Assembly: GCA_002471225.1 (NCBI GenBank)
Contig: DKPO01000004.1
Coordinates: 1 to 20,786, forward strand
Length of the DNA stretch: 20,786 nt
Source: Porphyromonadaceae bacterium UBA7332
Lineage (GTDB): Bacteria > Bacteroidota > Bacteroidia > Bacteroidales > UBA7332
Direction of reading: 5' to 3'
How positions within the stretch are numbered: the stretch's first letter is position 1; every line of letters begins with the position of its first letter. Shown here one piece after another: positions 1 to 7,883 of the stretch. The translations under genes and the position numbers were made by a program. The notes beneath the pieces are model-generated. The model worked only from the letters and a program-made list of their open reading frames with translations, did no database searches and was not told the DNA's origin.

Positions 1-1
1 A

Positions 2-9
2 CAAAGATA
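2..9 (-). promoter_or_regulatory. Possible -7 element of a leftward promoter
   Basis: On the minus strand these bases read TATCTTTG, an exact match to the Bacteroidetes -7 consensus TAnnTTTG. It would drive a gene lying to the left of the window. I could not find a convincing TTTG or TTG at the -33 distance, so this is a half-site only. Confidence 0.3.
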
Positions 10-13
10 CGAG

Positions 14-165
14 GGTTGAATCCTGGTACTGTGTCTCGTGAGTCATAACGAGATTCAACCGCGGTTCACCATCGCACGGCAATCGAATTTAATGAACAAA
101 ACCAATTCGTAATGCGGGTCATAGAACTTATGTAATCAATTGACTAGTTGATGGTTTCGAGACAC
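14..165. repeat. Non-coding region with nested inverted repeats
   Basis: No convincing gene lies in bases 1-317, downstream of the beta-mannosidase. The stretch holds several inverted repeats: GGTTGAATC (14-22) with GATTCAACC (52-60), TCTCGT (34-39) with ACGAGA (48-53), and GTGTCTCG (31-38) with CGAGACAC (158-165). The first two overlap in their right arms, so they could form only alternatively. The outer pair encloses about 120 bases and abuts the REP-like palindrome at 166-186. It could be a structured RNA, a small mobile-element remnant or chance; the sequence alone does not decide. Confidence 0.4.
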
Positions 166-186
166 GGATGGGCATAAAGCCCATCC
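166..186. repeat. REP-like palindrome
   Basis: GGATGGGC and GCCCATCC form a perfect 8-bp inverted repeat around the loop ATAAA. Read on the minus strand it is preceded by CTGTAG, giving a form resembling the GTAGGG-palindrome units that recur between genes in many bacterial genomes. Only one copy is present here, so its repeat status is inferred. It sits about 130 bases beyond the beta-mannosidase stop codon and lacks a T tract, so it is not a typical intrinsic terminator. Confidence 0.45.
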
Positions 187-239
187 CTACAGCGATAAAC
201 CATTGATCGATATTTTATGCCGTCGGAATAAAAACGATC

Positions 240-256
240 ACTTATAGATTATAAGT
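240..256. repeat. Small AT-rich hairpin
   Basis: ACTTATA (240-246) and TATAAGT (250-256) pair perfectly around a three-base loop. It lies about 60 bases beyond the beta-mannosidase stop. It is too AT-rich to be a confident terminator, but no better one is visible for that gene. Confidence 0.3.
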
Positions 257-317
257 TCATACTGTATCATACAAGTGTTGCTAGACAGCCTCTTTTTATT
301 TATCATCGGATCAGGAT

Positions 318-2888
318 TTAATATCCGTCAACCATTGAGCGTATTTTCAATTGTTTTTCGAAGTCAGCTTTTGATACAGTTGTTTTCACATGCACTTTCT
401 TCGTTTCATTCGGCAATAAATCAAAGAAGTTATCATCGAAGAAGTTATCTACTCCATCAATGCTTAAGAAGACACCGCGAGCCACTTTATCAGAAGTTAA
501 TTCGACAATAAAACCTTCAGGTGCTTCTGTTATTTGTTTCGTAATAGTCACTTGCGGGAATTCGATCAGCTTTTGCTTGGTCATATAATAGATATTATCT
601 GCCAGCAATTTGCCTCCCTGATAAAGTTTAGCTACTACAACGACTTCATTACGTTTTTTGCCGTTCAATGCTTTTTTCAAATCAACCTGAAGAATATTCG
701 TTGATGTATTCGCCGGGATCGTTTTGTTTACTTTCGTTGAATAAACCACTTTTCCGTTCAGATCCATCACTTTCAGATCCAATGTTGCCGATTCTTTTTT
801 CAAGCGATCAGAAACCACATAGATATTCAGATATTTATCATCTGCAATCGGTGATACCAAAATATCCATAAAGGCTTTACGGGCATAATAGTGCTGTGCT
901 TTCCAACGTCCGTAATAATCACGGCTGGACCATGAAGCTACCGGCCAACAGTCATTATGTTGCCAGAATAATGTCCCCATACAATATGGCATATCTCTGC
1001 GATGTGCTTCGATTGCTGTTTTAATCGCATCTCCCTGAAGGATTAGCCCCATGTGAAGGAAAGATTCGAAATCTTTCGGTTCGCGGTATTCATCCAGCAA
1101 ATAGTTTTTGATGCGTGCATTTGCTTTATCGCCACCACGCTGGTGAGCCATCATTACTTCCGAGAAAATATCCCAATCTTTTGGATCTGAAGCATATTTT
1201 TTCACTGACTCAAATTCAGGGAACGACTGGAATCCGTATTCGCTGAAAAAACGTGCACGTGTACGGTTATAGCTACCTATTGAATCCATAGCATGCCATA
1301 CTCCCCAGTAGTGAGCATCACCATCTTCACCCAAAGATGCTTTATTTAAATCACCTCCAAACGGAGAAGAAGGCCAGTAAAATGTTTCAGGAGCATACTT
1401 GTTGACTTCTTCCGGCAAAACAACAAAGTATTGGTTGTATAACTGATTGAAGATCGTATCAGCATAACCGTTACCTAAATTTCCGTATTGTTTTTTCCAT
1501 CCCCAGTTGTGCCATGCATAATGATTTTCATTATTACCGCACCAGATAGCCACTGAAGGATGATTGCGAAGACGCTTCACATTATAGGCAGCTTCTTCAC
1601 GAATATTGTCTAAAAGTTCTCCTTCTGCAGGATAAAGGCTACATGCGAACATGAAATCCTGCCATACTAAAAGACCTTTTTCGTCACACAAATCGTAGAA
1701 GATTTTATTTTCATAGATACCCCCACCCCAAATACGAAGCATATTCATATTGGCATCAACAGCATCCTGAATTGTTTTCTCATATTGTGCATCCGTCACA
1801 CGTGGTAAAAAGTTATCCTGAGGAATATAGTTTGCACCTTTCATAAATACAGGTACACCATTTAGCTCAAAATAAAAAGATGTTCCTTCTTTATCTTTAT
1901 CGCGGATCACTTTAATAGAACGTAAGCCGATGCGATCGGACTTAGAATCTATTGTCTGATTTCCTGCGATCAATTTCGTTTCGAAATTATATAAGTGAGG
2001 ATCACCTAATCCTACAGACCACCAAAGTTCCGGATTTTTAATTACAATTTCTTTCTTAATCAGGTTCTCCCCTTTTTTAAGATCTGCATCAAAAGTCCAT
2101 GTTCCGGCACCCGGAGCTGAGACCTCCAGCTTCGCTTTACCAGCTTCGGAAGCCAAAACAGTAACTTCTACATCAACTTTCGCTTCTTTTTTAGTTACAT
2201 GTTTTTGTCTGTAATAAACATCTTCAATCTTAGCATCATCCCATGCGTCAAAATAAACCGGACGCCAGATACCGCTTGTTACCAAACGTGGTCCCCAGTC
2301 CCATCCATAATGATAACCTGCTTTACGTGCGAATACACTGATTTTTTTATCAAACACTCCTCCGTTTTCAGATTGATCATTCGCACATTCCAATTGATAA
2401 GGAAGTGCATCAAATTTAGGAATATCTATTTGATATGGGTTATGAAAGTAAACGCGTAGAACATTCGAATCATTTTTCAAAAGAGGTTTTACATCTTTTC
2501 TCCATTGACGAAACATATTATCTGCTTTGATAATAAGAGAATCGTTTAAATAAACATCAGCATATGTATCGAGACCATCAAAGACAAGATCGATATTTTT
2601 TTTGTTTTTAACTTCAGGAGAGATGTCCAATAGAGTTTTATACTCCCAATCCTCTTTATCTACCCACTGTACACCACGTTCATTAAGTCTGATAAAAGGG
2701 TCTTCAATAATCCCCTGATCAATTAAATCTGTGTGAACAACACCCGGCACCGTAGCAGGATACCATTTGTGACCGCGAACCTGTTTGAATTCCCAGGCTG
2801 ATTTCACGGGTGATTCTACGCGCTCCTGAGCCATTGCTGACAGAGCTAAGAATAAGAGAACTGAACTGAATGTAATAAGTCGTTTCAT
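318..2888 (-). CDS. Secreted beta-mannosidase, glycoside hydrolase family 2
   Basis: This 856-residue enzyme most likely removes beta-linked mannose from the non-reducing ends of manno-oligosaccharides. Residues 1-20 form a signal peptide (charged KR, hydrophobic core, then AMA before QE), without a lipobox, so the protein is probably periplasmic. The GH2 plan is visible: an N-terminal jelly-roll domain, the beta-mannosidase hallmark GWDWGPRL near residue 195, an immunoglobulin-like segment, then a TIM barrel. The acid/base is Glu454 in GNNENH and the nucleophile is Glu550 in FFSEYGFQ; spacing and overall length resemble the Bacteroides thetaiotaomicron enzyme BtMan2A. It stands alone with its own promoter, with no SusC/SusD pair or other glycosidase in view, so its target glycan cannot be read from context. 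Confidence 0.95.
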   Translation of the reverse strand: MKRLITFSSVLLFLALSAMAQERVESPVKSAWEFKQVRGHKWYPATVPGVVHTDLIDQGIIEDPFIRLNERGVQWVDKEDWEYKTLLDISPEVKNKKNIDLVFDGLDTYADVYLNDSLIIKADNMFRQWRKDVKPLLKNDSNVLRVYFHNPYQIDIPKFDALPYQLECANDQSENGGVFDKKISVFARKAGYHYGWDWGPRLVTSGIWRPVYFDAWDDAKIEDVYYRQKHVTKKEAKVDVEVTVLASEAGKAKLEVSAPGAGTWTFDADLKKGENLIKKEIVIKNPELWWSVGLGDPHLYNFETKLIAGNQTIDSKSDRIGLRSIKVIRDKDKEGTSFYFELNGVPVFMKGANYIPQDNFLPRVTDAQYEKTIQDAVDANMNMLRIWGGGIYENKIFYDLCDEKGLLVWQDFMFACSLYPAEGELLDNIREEAAYNVKRLRNHPSVAIWCGNNENHYAWHNWGWKKQYGNLGNGYADTIFNQLYNQYFVVLPEEVNKYAPETFYWPSSPFGGDLNKASLGEDGDAHYWGVWHAMDSIGSYNRTRARFFSEYGFQSFPEFESVKKYASDPKDWDIFSEVMMAHQRGGDKANARIKNYLLDEYREPKDFESFLHMGLILQGDAIKTAIEAHRRDMPYCMGTLFWQHNDCWPVASWSSRDYYGRWKAQHYYARKAFMDILVSPIADDKYLNIYVVSDRLKKESATLDLKVMDLNGKVVYSTKVNKTIPANTSTNILQVDLKKALNGKKRNEVVVVAKLYQGGKLLADNIYYMTKQKLIEFPQVTITKQITEAPEGFIVELTSDKVARGVFLSIDGVDNFFDDNFFDLLPNETKKVHVKTTVSKADFEKQLKIRSMVDGY

Positions 2889-2926
2889 GCAATGCAGTTA
2901 GAAATTAATATTTAGGTTGTGTGGTG

Positions 2927-2958
2927 TAAAGATACCACCGAAAAATCGTTTCTGCAAA
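2927..2958 (-). promoter_or_regulatory. Promoter of the beta-mannosidase gene
   Basis: On the minus strand TTTG (2955-2958) is followed after 20 bases by TATCTTTA (2927-2934), one mismatch from TAnnTTTG. This would start a transcript near 2920 with a leader of about 30 bases before the ATG at 2888. Confidence 0.55.
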
Positions 2959-2969
2959 TATTTAAGATC

Positions 2970-3080
2970 ATGGGAATAAGAAATGAAGCAATTCGTGTCG
3001 TCCGTATTCAAAGTTGTTATAAATTTGCCGAAATTTTGGAACAGGGTACAAAAGAAGCTCTGGATATAGCTGATATGTGA
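2970..3080 (+). CDS. Possible 36-residue small protein
   Basis: An ATG at 2970 opens a 36-codon frame ending at TGA 3078-3080, upstream of the dCMP deaminase and on the same strand. The peptide begins MGIRNEAIRVVRIQSC and continues as a charged, possibly helical stretch rich in Glu, Ala and Ile. Its balanced, soluble composition is less shadow-like than other short frames nearby. I do not recognise it. It could be a real small protein, a decayed gene fragment, or chance in the 257-base divergent gap. Confidence 0.25.
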   Translation: MGIRNEAIRVVRIQSCYKFAEILEQGTKEALDIADM

Positions 3081-3145
3081 ATATAAAAAACTATATTTAG
3101 GCACAGAATAGCAAAGTAATTCTCAGATTTTAAAAATATTATTCT

Positions 3146-3577
3146 ATGAACAACAATAACGAGAAACAAAATATCTTGGATAATCGTTATCTTAGAATGG
3201 CACGTATATGGGCAGAAAACTCCTATTGTCAAAGACGTAAAGTAGGAGCATTGATTGTAAAAAATAAGATGATTATTTCGGACGGCTATAACGGTACACC
3301 GAGCGGATTCGATAATTTATGTGAAGATGAAACCGGAAAAACAATCCCTTATGTTCTCCATGCGGAAGCAAATGCCATCACAAAAATTGCACGAACCAAT
3401 AACAGTAGTGAAGGTGCTACTCTTTATGTAACAGCTGCTCCTTGCATCGAATGTTCGAAACTGATCATTCAGGCAGGTATCATCCGGGTTGTATATGGAG
3501 AAGAGTATCGTCTTACAGATGGTGTGGATCTACTAAAACAAGCAGGTATCGAAGTTCAATGTATGAACATAGACTGA
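3146..3577 (+). CDS. Deoxycytidylate (dCMP) deaminase
   Basis: A 143-residue zinc enzyme of the cytidine/deoxycytidylate deaminase family, of typical dCMP deaminase length. It should convert dCMP to dUMP, feeding thymidylate synthesis. The zinc site is intact: His72 and the catalytic Glu74 in HAEANAI, then Cys100 and Cys103 in PCIEC. The upstream part carries QRRKVGALIV and DGYNGTPSGFDN, as in dCMP rather than free-cytidine deaminases. A ComEB-type label would mean the same activity. The S41 protease gene starts 16 bases after its stop, so the two are probably cotranscribed. No convincing promoter is seen; TATATTTA around 3095 is only a partial match to TAnnTTTG. Confidence 0.92.
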   Translation: MNNNNEKQNILDNRYLRMARIWAENSYCQRRKVGALIVKNKMIISDGYNGTPSGFDNLCEDETGKTIPYVLHAEANAITKIARTNNSSEGATLYVTAAPCIECSKLIIQAGIIRVVYGEEYRLTDGVDLLKQAGIEVQCMNID

Positions 3578-3593
3578 AAACGCTATATTAATT

Positions 3594-5267
3594 ATGAAGA
3601 AAAAAATTTACATTCTTTTCCCTATCTACCTGGCGTTAGCCATTATTTTAGGTATTTATATCGGCAACAAATTCATTTTTACTCCTCATCAGTCTTACAA
3701 GCAGACAAGTGGCGATGTTAAAATGTCGGCACTGTTGGATATAATCCAGAAAAAATATGTTGACAGTATTGCCGTTGACTCTCTCGTAGAGCAAGCAATC
3801 CCGAAAATTATTGCAGGCTTAGATCCTCACTCGGTATATATTCCGGCTAAAGATTTTGAAAATGCCAATGCTGAACTTGAAGGCAGTTTCTCCGGAATCG
3901 GTGTACAATTCAGCATCCTGAATGATACAGTTACAATTGTTGACGTAGTAAGCGGGGGACCTTCCCAACATGTAGGTTTAATGGCTGGTGACCGTATTAT
4001 CAGCATTAATGACACTGCTTTCGTAGGCAAAAATGTCGTAACGAATGATGCTGTTATGAAAAAACTACGTGGCCAGAAAGGAACTAAAGTCAAGTTAGGC
4101 ATTAAACGTAATACGTCTAAAACGCCTCTTGATTTCACTATTACCCGTGGAGATATTCCTGTTAACAGTATCGATGTGACTTATCAGCCGGCGCCGGGTG
4201 TCGGTTTAATTAAAGTCAATAAATTCGGCGCAACGACTTACGATGAATTTATCAGTGCACTTGCTAAATTAAACAAACAAAAAGTAAACGGAATCATCAT
4301 TGACCTGCGAGGAAACTCAGGCGGTTATATGGATGCGGCGATCAATATGATCAATGAGTTCTTACCTAAAGACCGGTTGATCGTATATACAGAAGGAAGT
4401 AACTCTGCGCGCAGCGAAGCTCGTTCTAACGGATCAGGAACATTCCAGAATACGCCGATTGTTGTATTAATTGATGAATGGTCCGCTTCAGCAAGTGAAA
4501 TTTTTGCAGGAGCTATACAGGATAATGACCGGGGAACTATTATAGGACGCAGAAGTTATGGAAAAGGTCTTGTTCAACAACAAATTCCTTTCTTCGACGG
4601 ATCAGCTTTACGCTTAACGATTGCCCGTTATCATGTTCCTTCGGGCAGATGTATTCAGAAAGAATATGAATTAGGCAAAAACGATGATTATCAAACTGAT
4701 ATTCTGAATCGTTATATGCACGGTGAATTTGATTCAAAAGACAGTATCAAAGTTAATGAGAACTTAAAATACGAAACACTGAACGGAAGAACGGTATATG
4801 GAGGAGGAGGTATCATGCCGGATATCTTTATTCCTCGTGATACAGTTGGCATGAATTCATATTTCAATCTTGTATTTAATCGCGGATTAATGTATCAGTT
4901 TGCTTTTGCTTACTCGGATAAAAACCGCGAAGAATTAAAAAAATACAAAGATTACCGTGCATTGGTTTCTCACCTTGACAGCACAACGATTCTTCCTGAA
5001 TTTGTTGAATTTGCAGAAAAAAAAGGTGTACGCAGAAGACCGTATATGATTGAAGAAGCTGAACCACTTCTCCTGACTCAACTATACGCATATACAGCCA
5101 GAAATATCTTAGGAGATGATGCTTTTTATCCGATCTTTTTGCAAAATGACAAATCGATTCAAGAGGCAGTAAGTCTGATAAATAAGAACAAAACGTTTCC
5201 GGAAGTACCCGTAAAAGCTATAACTGAAAAGGATATAGCCCTTGATAGTGTTAAAACGCTCAATTAA
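3594..5267 (+). CDS. Carboxy-terminal processing protease, S41 family, membrane-anchored
   Basis: This 557-residue serine protease belongs to the CtpA/Prc group, which trims or degrades periplasmic proteins from their C-termini. Residues 5-24 form a hydrophobic N-terminal segment after MKKK, probably a signal anchor placing the enzyme on the periplasmic face. A PDZ domain spans about residues 90-175 (SFSGIGVQF, then GLMAGDRIISIND). The S41 core follows with DLRGNSGGYMDAA near 237-249. The catalytic pair is Ser299 in SASASEIF and Lys324 in SYGKGLVQ, with the 25-residue spacing found in Prc. A C-terminal extension of about 130 residues beyond the core has no recognised domain. It is probably cotranscribed with the dCMP deaminase, although no functional link is obvious. 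Confidence 0.93.
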   Translation: MKKKIYILFPIYLALAIILGIYIGNKFIFTPHQSYKQTSGDVKMSALLDIIQKKYVDSIAVDSLVEQAIPKIIAGLDPHSVYIPAKDFENANAELEGSFSGIGVQFSILNDTVTIVDVVSGGPSQHVGLMAGDRIISINDTAFVGKNVVTNDAVMKKLRGQKGTKVKLGIKRNTSKTPLDFTITRGDIPVNSIDVTYQPAPGVGLIKVNKFGATTYDEFISALAKLNKQKVNGIIIDLRGNSGGYMDAAINMINEFLPKDRLIVYTEGSNSARSEARSNGSGTFQNTPIVVLIDEWSASASEIFAGAIQDNDRGTIIGRRSYGKGLVQQQIPFFDGSALRLTIARYHVPSGRCIQKEYELGKNDDYQTDILNRYMHGEFDSKDSIKVNENLKYETLNGRTVYGGGGIMPDIFIPRDTVGMNSYFNLVFNRGLMYQFAFAYSDKNREELKKYKDYRALVSHLDSTTILPEFVEFAEKKGVRRRPYMIEEAEPLLLTQLYAYTARNILGDDAFYPIFLQNDKSIQEAVSLINKNKTFPEVPVKAITEKDIALDSVKTLN

Positions 5268-5291
5268 ATCTGATTTAAACAAAAAGAAGCT

Positions 5292-5322
5292 TATGCAAAT
5301 TCGGCACAAATTTGTATTTTTG
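5292..5322 (+). promoter_or_regulatory. Promoter of pyrE
   Basis: TATTTTTG at 5315-5322 matches TAnnTTTG exactly. A weaker -33 candidate, TATG, lies at 5292-5295 with a 19-base spacer. Transcription would begin about 20 bases before the pyrE ATG at 5348. The -7 element lies inside the palindrome at 5299-5330. Confidence 0.55.
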
Positions 5323-5330
5323 TGCCGAAT
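5299..5330. promoter_or_regulatory. Perfect 12-bp inverted repeat over the pyrE promoter (operator or terminator)
   Basis: ATTCGGCACAAA (5299-5310) and TTTGTGCCGAAT (5319-5330) are exact inverted copies separated by 8 bases. The right arm overlaps the -7 element, a position where a bound repressor would block transcription. As RNA it would be a strong hairpin just past the protease stop (5267), but no T tract follows, so a classic intrinsic terminator is less likely. Which role applies is inference. Confidence 0.5.
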
Positions 5331-5347
5331 ATAAATCTCTTGAATTT

Positions 5348-5986
5348 ATGAAAAAATTGGAACATCTTGTAGCGGAGAAATTATTGAAAGTAAAAGCCGT
5401 AAAACTTCAACCTGCAAACCCTTTTACATGGGCTTCGGGATGGAAATCGCCTATTTACTGTGACAATCGTAAAACATTATCTTACACAGAAGTTCGTAAC
5501 TTCATTCGTACAGAATTGACGAGAACAGTTATGGAACAATTTGCGGAAGTTGATGTAATCGTAGGTGTTGCAACAGGAGCCATCGCTCAAGGTGCATTAG
5601 TAGCTGATCAAATGGGATTGCCTTTCGGATATGTTCGTTCGGCAGCAAAAGACCACGGAATGACAAACCTTATCGAAGGTGATATTCGTCCGGGTCAGAA
5701 AGTAGTAGTAGTAGAAGACCTTATTTCTACAGGCGGTAGCAGTTTAAAAGCAGTAGAGGCGTTACGTCAGGCTGGCTGCGAAGTTGTAGGTATGGTTGCT
5801 ATCTTTACTTATGATTTCCCGATCGCAAATCAAAAATTCAAAGAGGCAGGTGTACGTTTGCTAACTTTGAGTAATTACAATGCTATCGTTGAAGAAGCAT
5901 TAAATATTTCTTATATTGCAGCTGATGAAGTGGAAACACTTAAAGAATGGCGTAAAGATCCTGCAAAATGGGGTTTAAATAAATAA
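5348..5986 (+). CDS. pyrE: Orotate phosphoribosyltransferase
   Basis: PyrE joins orotate to PRPP to give orotidine 5'-monophosphate, the fifth step of de novo pyrimidine synthesis, in the cytoplasm. From the ATG at 5348 it has 212 residues, the normal length. An in-frame TTG at 5312 lies inside the promoter palindrome and is rejected as the start. Family features are the orotate-side FTWASGWKSPIYCDNR (26-41), VGVATGAIAQGAL (72-84), the loop segment KDHGMTN (101-107), and the PRPP-binding motif VVVVEDLISTGGSS (119-132). A hairpin and an SRPBCC gene follow, then argH. The palindrome over its promoter suggests regulation at initiation. Confidence 0.96.
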   Translation: MKKLEHLVAEKLLKVKAVKLQPANPFTWASGWKSPIYCDNRKTLSYTEVRNFIRTELTRTVMEQFAEVDVIVGVATGAIAQGALVADQMGLPFGYVRSAAKDHGMTNLIEGDIRPGQKVVVVEDLISTGGSSLKAVEALRQAGCEVVGMVAIFTYDFPIANQKFKEAGVRLLTLSNYNAIVEEALNISYIAADEVETLKEWRKDPAKWGLNK

Positions 5987-6012
5987 GGCAAGAAATAAGA
6001 ATAAATAAAACG

Positions 6013-6063
6013 AAGAGACTCAAGAGCATAGACGACGTTCTAAGATCAGCTTTTGAGTCTCTT
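6013..6063 (+). terminator. Long hairpin after pyrE, possible terminator or processing site
   Basis: Bases 6013-6027 pair with 6049-6063 over 15 positions with a single G-T wobble; the outer 11 pairs (AAGAGACTCAA with TTGAGTCTCTT) are exact. The loop is 21 bases. The downstream side is only moderately T-rich (GTTGTCTAATTG), so termination may be partial, with some readthrough into the SRPBCC gene 30 bases on. Confidence 0.5.
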
Positions 6064-6092
6064 GTTGTCTAATTGAAAGAATAATAAAACTT

Positions 6093-6503
6093 ATGGAAAC
6101 ATACGTAAGCGAAACAAAAACAATTTACGCTTCAAGCGAATCTATATTTAATAAATTGTCTGATCTGTCAAATCTGGAAAAAGTAAAACACATGATTCCT
6201 CAAGATAAAATCAGCGATTTATATTTTGACAGAGATTCATGCAGTTTTTCTGTATCTCCTGTCGGAAAAGTAGGAATACGTATTGAAGAGCGCGAAGAAT
6301 TCAAGACTATTAAATTTGGTGCGGACCAGTCTCCTCTCCCATTCAATCTATGGATTCAATTAGTAGAAGCGGGCCCTACAGATACTAAAATGCGTATCAC
6401 ACTAAAAGCAGATATTCCTTTCTTATTAAAACCGATGGTAGGCGGTAAATTGAAAGACGGAGTAAATAAAATAGCTGATGCTCTTTCGAGACTACCGTAT
6501 TAA
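6093..6503 (+). CDS. SRPBCC (START-like) family protein, function unknown
   Basis: This 136-residue cytoplasmic protein has the look of a START/Bet v 1-like fold. It begins with a strand and a helix typical of polyketide cyclase-type members (SETKTIYASSESIFNKLSDLSNLEKV, about residues 6-31), continues as alternating strands (CSFSVSPVGKVGIRIEER), and ends in a long helix (GGKLKDGVNKIADALSRL). Such folds bind hydrophobic ligands, but nothing here identifies a ligand. It has no signal peptide or membrane segment. It sits between pyrE and argH on the same strand, 42 bases before argH. I recall a similar small protein beside these genes in other Bacteroidales, which suggests a conserved housekeeping role. 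The fold assignment is fair; the function is unknown. Confidence 0.85.
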   Translation: METYVSETKTIYASSESIFNKLSDLSNLEKVKHMIPQDKISDLYFDRDSCSFSVSPVGKVGIRIEEREEFKTIKFGADQSPLPFNLWIQLVEAGPTDTKMRITLKADIPFLLKPMVGGKLKDGVNKIADALSRLPY

Positions 6504-6545
6504 ATCGAATTTATACTCAAATACGCTAACGTAAACTATACCAAG

Positions 6546-7883
6546 ATGGCACAGAAGTTATGGCAAAAAGATAAAGAAGTTAACAAAGATATTGAACGTT
6601 TCACTGTCGGACGAGATCGTGAAATGGATTTATATCTGGCGAAGTATGATGTATTGGGATCAATGGCACATATAACGATGTTAGAGTCTATTCAGTTGAT
6701 CGGGAAAGAAGAGCTGCCTGTTCTGCTTGATGCATTAAAGTCAATTTATAGAAAAGCAGAGGAAGGGACTTTCGTTATTGAAGACGGAGTAGAAGATGTT
6801 CATTCTCAGGTTGAGCTTATGCTTACCCGCGAATTAGGTGATTTAGGAAAGAAAATTCACAGTGGACGTTCACGTAATGATCAGGTTCTTCTGGACTTAA
6901 AACTATTTACACGTACACAACTGAGAGAAATCGCTGAATTAACAGAATCATTATTTGATACTTTAATTGCTCAGAGCGATCGTTATAAGAATGTATTGAT
7001 GCCGGGATATACCCATCTGCAAATCGCAATGCCTTCATCTTTTGGTCTCTGGTTTGGAGCGTATGCCGAATCATTAGCTGACGACTTACAACTTCTGTTA
7101 GCCGCATATCGCATTTGCAATCGCAATCCATTAGGATCTGCAGCAGGATATGGATCGTCTTTCCCACTTAACAGAACTATGACTACGGATCTTCTTGGAT
7201 TTGATTCAATGAATTACAATGTAGTTTATGCTCAAATGGGAAGGGGTAAAATGGAACGATCTGTAGCATTTGCGATGGCATCTATTGCCGGCTCTTTATC
7301 TAAATTAGCCTTTGATGCATGTATGTTCAACAGTCAGAATTTTGGATTTATCAAATTACCTGATGAATATACGACTGGTTCCAGTATTATGCCACATAAA
7401 AAAAACCCGGATGTATTTGAGCTGACTCGCGCAAAATGCAATAAACTCCAGGCTCTGCCACAACAGATCATGATGATCATGAATAACCTGCCATCCGGTT
7501 ATTTCAGAGATATGCAAATCATTAAAGAAGTATTCTTACCTGCTTTTGATGAACTAAAAGATTGCTTGGTAATGGTTAATGAAATGATGTCTCTCATGAA
7601 AGTCAATGAGCAGATTCTTGATGACGATAAATATTTACTAATATTCAGCGTAGAAGAGGTTAACCGATTAGCACGCGAAGGCATGCCTTTCCGTGATGCC
7701 TATAAAAAAGTAGGTATGGATATAGAAAACGGAAAATTCACGCATGATAAATCGATTTCTCATACGCATGAAGGAAGTATCGGTAATTTATGCAATAAGC
7801 AAATCAAGGATTTATTTTCAACAACTCTTCAGGAGTTCCACTTTGATAAAGTTACAAATGCTGAAAAAGCATTATTAGCATAA
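6546..7883 (+). CDS. argH: Argininosuccinate lyase
   Basis: ArgH splits argininosuccinate into arginine and fumarate, the last step of arginine synthesis. The 445-residue product is close to the family norm and belongs to the fumarase/aspartase superfamily. The superfamily signature GSSIMPHKKNPD lies near residues 279-290, containing the mobile catalytic-serine loop. Other family segments are EDVHSQVE and KIHSGRSRNDQV (about 83-115) and MPGYTHLQIAMP (about 151-162), the last providing the catalytic THLQ. The C-terminal domain has the usual VNRLAREGMPFRDAYKKVG segment. The start ATG at 6546 gives a normal N-terminus. No argG or other arginine genes are adjacent, so it is not in an arginine cluster; a strong bidirectional terminator closes the unit. 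Confidence 0.95.
   Translation: MAQKLWQKDKEVNKDIERFTVGRDREMDLYLAKYDVLGSMAHITMLESIQLIGKEELPVLLDALKSIYRKAEEGTFVIEDGVEDVHSQVELMLTRELGDLGKKIHSGRSRNDQVLLDLKLFTRTQLREIAELTESLFDTLIAQSDRYKNVLMPGYTHLQIAMPSSFGLWFGAYAESLADDLQLLLAAYRICNRNPLGSAAGYGSSFPLNRTMTTDLLGFDSMNYNVVYAQMGRGKMERSVAFAMASIAGSLSKLAFDACMFNSQNFGFIKLPDEYTTGSSIMPHKKNPDVFELTRAKCNKLQALPQQIMMIMNNLPSGYFRDMQIIKEVFLPAFDELKDCLVMVNEMMSLMKVNEQILDDDKYLLIFSVEEVNRLAREGMPFRDAYKKVGMDIENGKFTHDKSISHTHEGSIGNLCNKQIKDLFSTTLQEFHFDKVTNAEKALLA

Noticed and set aside
1..317. tRNA gene or integrase attachment site at the left edge.
   Set aside because: No cloverleaf or CCA-end pattern fits, and no integrase or mobile genes are nearby.
2898..3232. Two overlapping minus-strand frames of 68 and 71 residues upstream of and within the dCMP deaminase start.
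   Set aside because: Low-complexity Phe/Ile/His-rich translations of AT-rich DNA, overlapping the promoter of the mannosidase and the well-supported deaminase.
5312..5347. Longer pyrE start at TTG 5312.
   Set aside because: It lies inside the promoter palindrome before the likely transcription start; the ATG at 5348 gives the family-standard 212 residues.
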